Of a stretch of DNA of 64,000 bases, positions 57,346 through 64,000 are shown in pieces; within the stretch, counting starts at the first letter, position 1; each line of letters begins with the position of its first letter. The notes below the pieces were generated by a model. The model saw nothing but the letters and a program-made list of their open reading frames with translations, was not told the origin of the DNA and did no database searches. The position numbers and the translations under genes are program-made. The stretch comes from Cepaea nemoralis (taxonomy: Eukaryota; Mollusca; Gastropoda; Stylommatophora; Helicidae), in NCBI GenBank assembly GCA_014155875.1, contig JACEFZ010021368.1, positions 104,501 through 168,500 of the forward strand, given 5' to 3'.

Positions 57346-57495
57346 GACCGTTGTGCAAGACCCAGCCTACGACGGGTACCAGTCAGTTATCTTGAGAAGT
57401 AAAGACATAGACCACATAACCCCTCACGTGATGATTGTTGTATGGAAGTATTAGTCTAGCGCTATAAACCCAAATACCTTATATATAAGGTAATA
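57345..57495 (+). repeat. SINE-C-like dispersed repeat, copy 2
   Basis: Partner of 120-270: cagcctacgacgggtacca, ttatcttgagaagt, tctagcgctataa. Confidence 0.7.
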
Positions 57496-57720
57496 GTCTT
57501 CATGGAGAAGTGGTCAAGCCGTCTGGCATGGGCTTCGAAGAATGCGGGTTCGATTCCTAGCCTCGTCCTTTGGTTCACTAGTGCATTTTTTTCGGAGACT
57601 CCTGAGGGTGGTCGCTGGAGCTACTAAGTTCGTGCTTTGTGAGACGCTTTCCACTTCTGCAGAAAGAGACCGAGTCATATGGGATAAAAAAGGGTGCAGT
57701 GAAGTCAACACTGCCGACTT
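57496..57720 (+). mobile_element. tRNA-headed element with RptA-like body
   Basis: The head gaagtggtcaagccgtctgg and B box gggttcgattcc look like a Ser/Leu-type tRNA. From ggttcactagtgcat on, the DNA follows the interior of RptA (minus strand of about 18290-18430): gagactcctgaggg, ctggagctac, gtgctttgtg. It is a chimeric or composite SINE. Confidence 0.65.
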
Positions 57721-59351
57721 TTAAACGACTTTTATTTTTTTTTAAATAGTACTTTCACACTGCACTGGCCGTTATGAAGTATTAGACCTTCATATGCACT
57801 AGATCAGAGCACAATAATTTGGTGAGGACACATCCTTTTATGTTAGACGTTCCTTCCAGAGAGATCTAGGAATTATTTCGTTTCATTCATTGTCATAATT
57901 AGATACGGCCAGGAATTTACTGACCTCCTTTACTTTACCGGACATTGTTTTCTACCCGTGTTAGGCTGGGCGGGCCTAGGGGACCAGGTCTGTTTAAAAC
58001 ATGCGCCTTAATAACGTTAAGGATATAAACACAAGCCCACGCAACTGACAGGCACGAGTGCTAACCACTACGCCAGGGCGGCTTCATAGCCAGGTGTATA
58101 GTTACTAATCAGGCTGAGCTAAATTGTTGCATTCTGCTCACATGTACCGAGTTTATCATCACAATAGGCAGGTGTATGAATTCAAAGGTCGCTGACAAAT
58201 ACGGGTTCCAAGAGAACGGATTTCAGGATAGAGAAAAAGAGAGTTAGACATCGTGTGCATATGATGCCGAAACAGCAAGCGTAACCTGCCAACAGTTGAC
58301 GAAGCACTGGCTATAGATGTACAGAAATATCAGGAAGATGATAACAATTAATTGTTAACTGCTCACTGCACACACCGGCATTCAAAATTGCATGTTATAC
58401 ATAAATTTATGATTGATATTTCAAGCAGACATAAAAGCGAATGTGGATATGAATTCATCTTTAGTTTGGCAATAAATAATATGATATATTTGCCACGATC
58501 TGTGTAGTATCTAGTTTGCAATTTATAGAAACACATTATACTCGTTGTGCTACTAGTATTGATATTTCTTATTTCAACTTTCGTTAAAATTTGCTACTGT
58601 TACAATTACATTCTTATCTTATATATTGCACTTGATAATCATATGGCCGGGTTAATAACTGACTCCGCAGGCCGCGATGTCTGTCTATATTGACATGAGC
58701 AAGGTCTCTGTAATGATTGTTATAGACGCTTGCTCCAACAGATAGTAATATGTATGTATGGTAGGTAATTTTATAAACGGATAGTGGCAACTCATATTAT
58801 TATCAAAACAGGTGTTATTATTCAATGTAGATGTAACGTTGTTACACAATGTAAATCAATAATGTGAGACATGCCAAAAAAAATTTTGGAGTCCTGACAC
58901 ATCGTGCGTGGAATACATCATTATATTTGTTTATAATGACCTTAGGAAGCGTGAATAATGTAGTAAAGGTGTGACTAATGATTAATCAAGATTATCTCCA
59001 CAAAACTCAGGTGTTCCGATCTCCTCCTGAACATCTCCGCCAGCATGATTTATATTATATTTGACAGTCACTCCACAGTGACAGACGACCCATAGTTGTG
59101 GTCGGATTATTATAGGAGAGTTTAATGGTGCCAACGGCGCATTATTAAATAACTGAGAAATAACAAAGTAGCATAACCATACACTTGTGAGTGGTGTACA
59201 AGCTGGCAGCACTGTTGTGATTGTTTGAGAAAAACAAAGAGATTGCTGCAACTCATCCAGTATTGTACCTCTATCTTATCATTCGTCTTGCAATTCTTTA
59301 ACATCGAACGGTTACTACTGATCGCTCATATATGTATAAGACAGGAATGCA

Positions 59352-60214
59352 ATTAATATGGCCCGTACGTACAAGCTACAGCCAGTCATTAATAGTGGCT
59401 CTAATTAAAATGTACTACAAGTGATGGTTTGGAATTGAAGTCTACTGTGCGTATGACCGGCATTCTCATTAGGATTGGAAAGTAAGCGATTGTTTTCTTA
59501 CGCAATTGAAGTTGACCTCTTGTCGAAATTTTGACCAGGATTTATTTGGCATATAGATTTAAGGGGCATAAGTAAAGAGACACAATACTGCTATTCTACA
59601 CAAAATCACATTAAAACAAATATAATGCATGTGCACATACTCGGCAATTACATATTTGATGTAATGCTAGCAAATATTAAGCGAACTATGTACTAATTAA
59701 TACACTTGCTAAAGCGTCGTCCCCTCAATGCCACGAAAAGAGAGGCAGACATGAAGTCATACGGCATGCTACAAAAGTATAGGTTCACACATAAAAGGTA
59801 ACGAGGCTTTCGTTAACCGAGGCATAAAGAACACACTGACATGGAGAAACTTACAGTCCGTATCCCCCTTTTCTCTCTCATCCTGATTCAATTGTTCCTG
59901 TTCTTGTTATTTAAAATGTAAAAATAAAATAAAATAAAAATTAAAACATGCAACCTTTCCGAATGTATATTATGATCAAACGGAGACAAATATCTGTACA
60001 CAGTAATATAACTGTTGTAGCTATATTTTCCATTGTGTATTTATGTAGTATTGTGCTACATTGTCTTTTAGTTTTCAATGTCCCGGAATGGTTTCTTTTT
60101 TTGAAATTTTCTTTTTATTTTCGTTATTGTTATCGCCTTTTAAAATATTGGTTTCCTTGGTTTCATCTTGTTTATTTTACTTTGCACTTTGAGTTAGCAT
60201 ATGGCTTTGTGTAG
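59352..60214 (+). other. Copy-2-specific block, no gene recognised
   Basis: Absent from copy 1, where its place falls near 3757. AT-rich. One 88-codon hydrophobic frame (59948-60214) has no recognisable similarity. It is an insertion here or a deletion in copy 1; no boundary motif seen. Confidence 0.45.
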
Positions 60215-60413
60215 TATCCATTTGTCGTTTTAAATTGTTTCTGTAATCGTTCTGTAATGAGTGTATTGAGTCCTGATTAGTATGCTGGCTTTCTACAGTT
60301 CGTATAATGTAGGTTTGCCATCTGGCGTGTTACAAGAAGCAGCTTACTTTGTATGTCTTTCAGCAGTCAATCAAACAATACTCCAAGCCTACGCCTTCAG
60401 CTGTTGTATGTTA

Positions 60414-61831
60414 CAGAATTTTGACATTTGCAGATGATTTGCTGGTGTACAGGACAGGGCAGAGACGGGGAAAGTTTGGCTGAAGACTTACATATAGCAG
60501 TAAACAGGGTGGCGGATTGGTACAGGCACGCAGGGGCCGTTATAAGCCCAGACAAGGCATCTGTTGTGTGGTACTCCCTGGATAACCGGATTGTGAATGC
60601 ATATGAATGCATATGACTATATGCCCCATGCATTATATTAAATGGATGTCCTCTTAGTAGAGAGAGTAAATTGAAGTACTTGGGTATCACCTTTGACAGG
60701 TGTATTTCTTTTAAAGAACGTGGGGAGGCTTTGGTGGTGATGATTGGTAGGGGTATTAATGCAATGAAGATGATGGCAGCAATCGCGGTAGAGCAGAGGA
60801 TGCTTTGCAGCTCTTTCAGCAGTTAATAATTTATGTCACTGAGTATGGTTCTGTGTTGCTGACAGGGTACTTCAAGCCGAATGGTACCTGAGAGTTGCTG
60901 AAGATAGGGATCACCCCGTGCCATGGATATGGTCAAGGGTCATAGACTAAGACGAGGCAGACCCCGGCTGGCACATTCGGAAATATCTATACGTCAGGTG
61001 TGTGGTCTAGAGACCATCAATCGTGAAAAAGAGTGAGGTGAAGTACCTGAAAACACGACGGACTGGCACACAGTAATAATAACACTGTGTCGTAAGTGAA
61101 GTTAATGGGCAGCTGGCTGCACATCGTTTGAGGGGCGACATCTGATCCAAAGTTACACACATCAAGGTGACATAGGGATCAATACCGATGGGTCAGTGTT
61201 GATAAACACACGGAGTGTTTGGTTTTCATTGTGAAGGCTGGATGAATTTTAAAAAAAAAAGTATATTGGCATATGAGGCTACAATCTCCAGTATAAGAGG
61301 TGGAAGCAGTCACAGCTGCATTCCGTTGGTTAGAGGAGACCACTGCAACACACATCTTATTCCTTACAGGTCAATGAGTATTCTTAGTATGGCGGAGAAA
61401 GGAAGTTTTCGTGTGGAATGGCTCACCTCGCTTCAGAGGTCACAGATTGTGAGAATTGTATGGGTGATGTGCCCTGGACATGCAGGAGTGTGGGGGAATG
61501 GACATGTTGATAAACTGGCAGGGAATGCACCTCTTGGTGGTAGATTACCTTTGGACAAGGAAGAGGTGATTGTGCGCCTGTGGGACCAGGTGGAGATGGT
61601 GGGGGAATAGACTGAGAACCCTTATCTCGAAAGGATGAGATTGCGGTGGATTGGCAGAGGTTCTGGTAGAATCTCAAAACTGAGAGGGAAGACCAGAAGA
61701 ACTTTAAATCATATAGCGGTGGGAACGATTAGTAGTGTGACTCTACGGTGGCTGTTGAACGAGGGGACATGGGTATGGGGATAACCTGAGAGCAATGATA
61801 TCAGTTCGTAGCTCAACTAAACTCACCTCAA
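60414..61831 (+). pseudogene. LINE-X, copy K: RT to RNase H with tail and target duplication
   Basis: A 5'-truncated insertion with a 13-bp target duplication ctgttgtatgtta at 60401-60413 and 61832-61844. RT motif C reads FADD at 60427-60438. The thumb is at 60640-60860, with part deleted near 60870. The RNase H start is altered (INTDGSV at about 61182), followed later by VMCPGHAGVWGNGHVDKLAGNAPLGG in the frame 61215-61610. It ends ctcaactaaactcacctcaa, the family tandem tail. Stops and shifts throughout. Confidence 0.9.
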
Positions 61832-62053
61832 CTGTTGTATGTTATGCTCCACGTTCATTCTAAGACCTATTACATCATTTCCCACACTATATTGACAGTT
61901 TTTTTTAAAAAATACTCGGTGTTTGTAAAGTCTCACTACACTTTGTATGTGCTACACGTGCGAAAAATGAAGTACATGATGTTATAACAAATGTGCTCCA
62001 CAGTCCACCGTGAAGCATTGTACATCAAATGGCCGTCGTCTACTGGGGTAATT

Positions 62054-62303
62054 TTTTTTTTTTTTTAAATTCGCATATCCTTTACAGGACATCGCTGTCA
62101 ACAGCAGCATCGTTCAGCTGTCTGTTGATTTCTTGGCAAGATTACGCTCAGTAGTTTGCCATTGATTTCTGAGCGGCCGGCTCAGTGTCCCGCAAGTCAC
62201 CAGCGGGGGACGAACCGCTCCCAGCTCGCTCCCGCTACGAGACTCTGCGTGACAAACGGGATTACGGAGAAAGTGATGTAACCCCTCAGCCAGAGAGACC
62301 GGA
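62054..62303 (-). mobile_element. SINE-A copy, complete
   Basis: 250 bp with a T-run at 62054. On the minus strand: head ccggtctctctggctgaggggttac, B-box region ggttcgtcccc, body gccggccgctcagaaatc, end atatgcgaattt. The 12-bp target duplication actggggtaatt is at 62042-62053 and 62304-62315; the empty site is preserved at about 5437-5449 in the other copy of the duplication. Confidence 0.95.
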
Positions 62304-62944
62304 ACTGGGGTAATTAGTTGCACTTAAAACAGAGTGGTGTTATCAACAGAAGAAAGAATAGTTTTTTTTGGTAATATGAACAGTCATGGCAATATGCGGA
62401 GGCAATGTGTTTGGCAATATGTACAGTCATGTCTTACAGCCCGTGGTGGACATTTCCAACATCTTTTATAATTAATACTTCATGGTACTTTCCAGCTTCT
62501 CCAAAATAACGTTAGGCGGTAGCAGTGACTATTGTAAATAATTTATTGAATTTATAGCACATTTTTGATGTCATAATGTGCTTCATTTTTTTTTTGCAGA
62601 TTTGTTCTAAAGACAGAGTGTAATAAGACTTTACAGACACCCTGTTGTATAGTTTGCATGGGTTGTCTTATTGTTGTAATATACATAATTTTATGAATAT
62701 CTAGTCCTGTAGCTTCATTATTTCATTGTGCCTAGTCTGATGGCGTCAGGGTCCACTTTGCTTGTACTGTTTCATATTGTTTGCATAAATGCCTAAGCGA
62801 CATACGTGCAACATCGTCTTTTCTGCTCTGGTGATTAGTATGTGTCCTTTGTTACAGCGTGTTTATGTTTATGCGGATGTTGATAATATTTATTTTTTAG
62901 TTAAGGTAAATAAAGTATTTTAATTATGTACATCTATGGGTGCT

Positions 62945-64000
62945 TAGGGATGGGACACAATCTGTATCGCAGGCTGTAAAACCAATGCACCAGGTACTAA
63001 TAAAAAGAAAAGTAGAAACCCCAAGCTACTGCTTGCTACCTGGAACGTGAGAACCATGTGTCCAGGATTTTCCACTGACTTGACCAATATTTACGATGTG
63101 AGAAAAACGTCTTTGATTGATGCCGAACTCAATCGTCTTAACATTGATATTGCTCGCCTGCAGGTGACTCGACTCGCCGAGGAAGGGTCACTTAGGGAAA
63201 ACAGTTGCACCTTTGTTTGGAAAGGTAGAGGGCAGGCAGACATAAGGCAACACGGTGTGGGCTTTGCAGTGAAGAATTCGCTACTGGGAAAGATTGAAAT
63301 TCCAACAGGAGGTAATGAAATACTATTATCCCTGTGCTTGGCAACCTCTGGTGGTTTTGCCACTGTTATTACTGCATATGCACCACCACTCGATTCCTCT
63401 GATGATATGAAGGATTCGTTCTATAAGGAGTTAGAATCCGTGATCAAGGCGTTCTAAAATCTGACTACATTTATATGCTCGGTGATCTCAATGCTCGTGT
63501 GGGCAAGGACTTGAGTCCATGAGCAGTGTGCCTTGGAAAATACAACATCGGTGGCATGGATGAACATGGGCAAAGGCTGCTGGAGAATTGCACCAGAAAT
63601 GACCTATGTATTACAAACTCCTTTTTTAAAACTGAAGAGCTGCATAAGGTAACAAGGAAACATCCAAGATCCGGCCACTGGCACCAGCTGGACTTCATCA
63701 TCACACGGAGACGACACCTGAACAATATATTATTGACTCGAAGTTACCACTGTGCTGACAGTGATATGGATCATTCTTTGGTTGTTGCAAGGGTTAGATT
63801 GAGACCAAAGAGAATCTACACAGCTAAACACAAATCTAACCCCAGGATTAATGTTATTAACACTCACGATCCTGAAAGGTGCATTCAGTTTCAACAGCAA
63901 CTTGAAGACGCTTTCACTGATACACCAGAACATTGTACAATAATTGAAAAGTGGTGTCAATTTTAGGAAACTCTTTATAAAACTGCCGTATAGGTTTACG
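62945..64000 (+). pseudogene. LINE-V endonuclease region, runs off the window
   Basis: LLATWNVRTMCPGFSTDL opens an apurinic-type endonuclease (frame 63047-63457) that resembles craniofacial development protein 2-like database entries. IARLQVTRL has Val where the catalytic Glu normally stands (LQETRL). A shift at about 63455 is followed by YMLGDLNARVGKDLS and, in 63526-63966, RSGHWHQLDFIITRR and DMDHSLV, so the C-terminal catalytic Asp-His is kept. The frame ends at 63966. The RT, if present, lies beyond the window. Confidence 0.85.

Larger units (their letters stand above)
57750..62930 (+). repeat. Large duplicated block, copy 2 (partner 1267-6073)
   Basis: Same order and orientation as copy 1. 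It keeps the LINE-X with both target duplications and its 3' tail, plus an 860-bp block (59352-60214) absent from copy 1, and has gained a SINE at 62054. It lacks the 2470-3320 block and the long GA array. Confidence 0.85.

Noticed and set aside
57505..57570. Functional tRNA gene
   Set aside because: A and B boxes are present but the acceptor stem does not pair and it runs into a retroposon body; a SINE head.
59948..60214. 88-codon hydrophobic frame as a membrane protein
   Set aside because: Low-complexity AT-rich sequence; hydrophobicity is expected from T-rich codons and there is no other support.

Overview
This window looks like non-model animal DNA, most likely from a mollusc and probably a heterobranch gastropod. 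It is AT-rich and full of dinucleotide microsatellites, tRNA-derived SINEs, decayed non-LTR retrotransposons (LINEs) and mariner/pogo DNA transposons. Its one convincing cellular gene has spliceosomal introns and encodes a seven-helix receptor with the ERC / NSSVN..VYY signature that I associate with gastropod chemosensory receptors. The gastropod assignment is inference from that receptor; nothing in the window names the species. There is no operon, rRNA gene, functional tRNA gene or CRISPR array.

The one intact-looking gene lies on the minus strand from 57069 down to 46615. It has three exons (57069-56850, 54311-54097, 47202-46615). The splice sites are consensus and the phases fit, giving an uninterrupted 340-residue 7TM receptor. 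Its 6.9-kb second intron is packed with a LINE, a broken LINE, a SINE inside a foldback element, and other repeats. Two related receptor fragments on the plus strand (about 11960-12229 and 24923-25280) are pseudogenes. The second is cut inside helix 7 by a SINE with a 12-bp target duplication.

Layout. 1-6.1 kb: a repeat-rich block whose diverged second copy lies at 57.75-62.93 kb; both copies carry the same LINE insertion. 6.1-8.2 kb: an inverted LINE and a mariner remnant. 8.2-11.0 kb: a compact element with 73-bp direct terminal repeats, a primer-binding-site-like sequence, hairpin minisatellites and one gag-like frame. 11-17 kb: a receptor fragment, SINEs and LINE scraps. 17-19.5 kb: a mariner transposase pseudogene split by two copies of one retroposon. 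19.5-29.4 kb: LINE, Tigger and SINE remnants. 29.5-35.6 kb: a long RNase H-bearing LINE interrupted by a 1.9-kb LTR-like element. 35.7-37.7 kb: a LINE nested in a LINE of the same family. 39.5-44.9 kb: a second copy of the LTR-like element, interrupted by a 3.2-kb LINE. 45-57 kb: the receptor gene and the elements in its introns. 57-64 kb: the duplicated block and the start of another endonuclease-bearing LINE.

Working labels: LINE-X (RT plus RNase H, tail of CTCAA-type repeats), LINE-Y and LINE-Z (related endonuclease plus RT lineages without RNase H), LINE-W (GAAT-repeat tail), LINE-G (endonuclease-RT-RNase H), LINE-V (endonuclease resembling craniofacial development protein 2-like entries), SINE-A/B (different tRNA-like heads, shared body), SINE-C, and RptA (an unclassified retroposon). 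These labels are mine. I see no novel cellular system. The strongest items are the reconstructed receptor gene, its SINE-split relative, the shared-insertion duplication, and the direct-repeat gag element.
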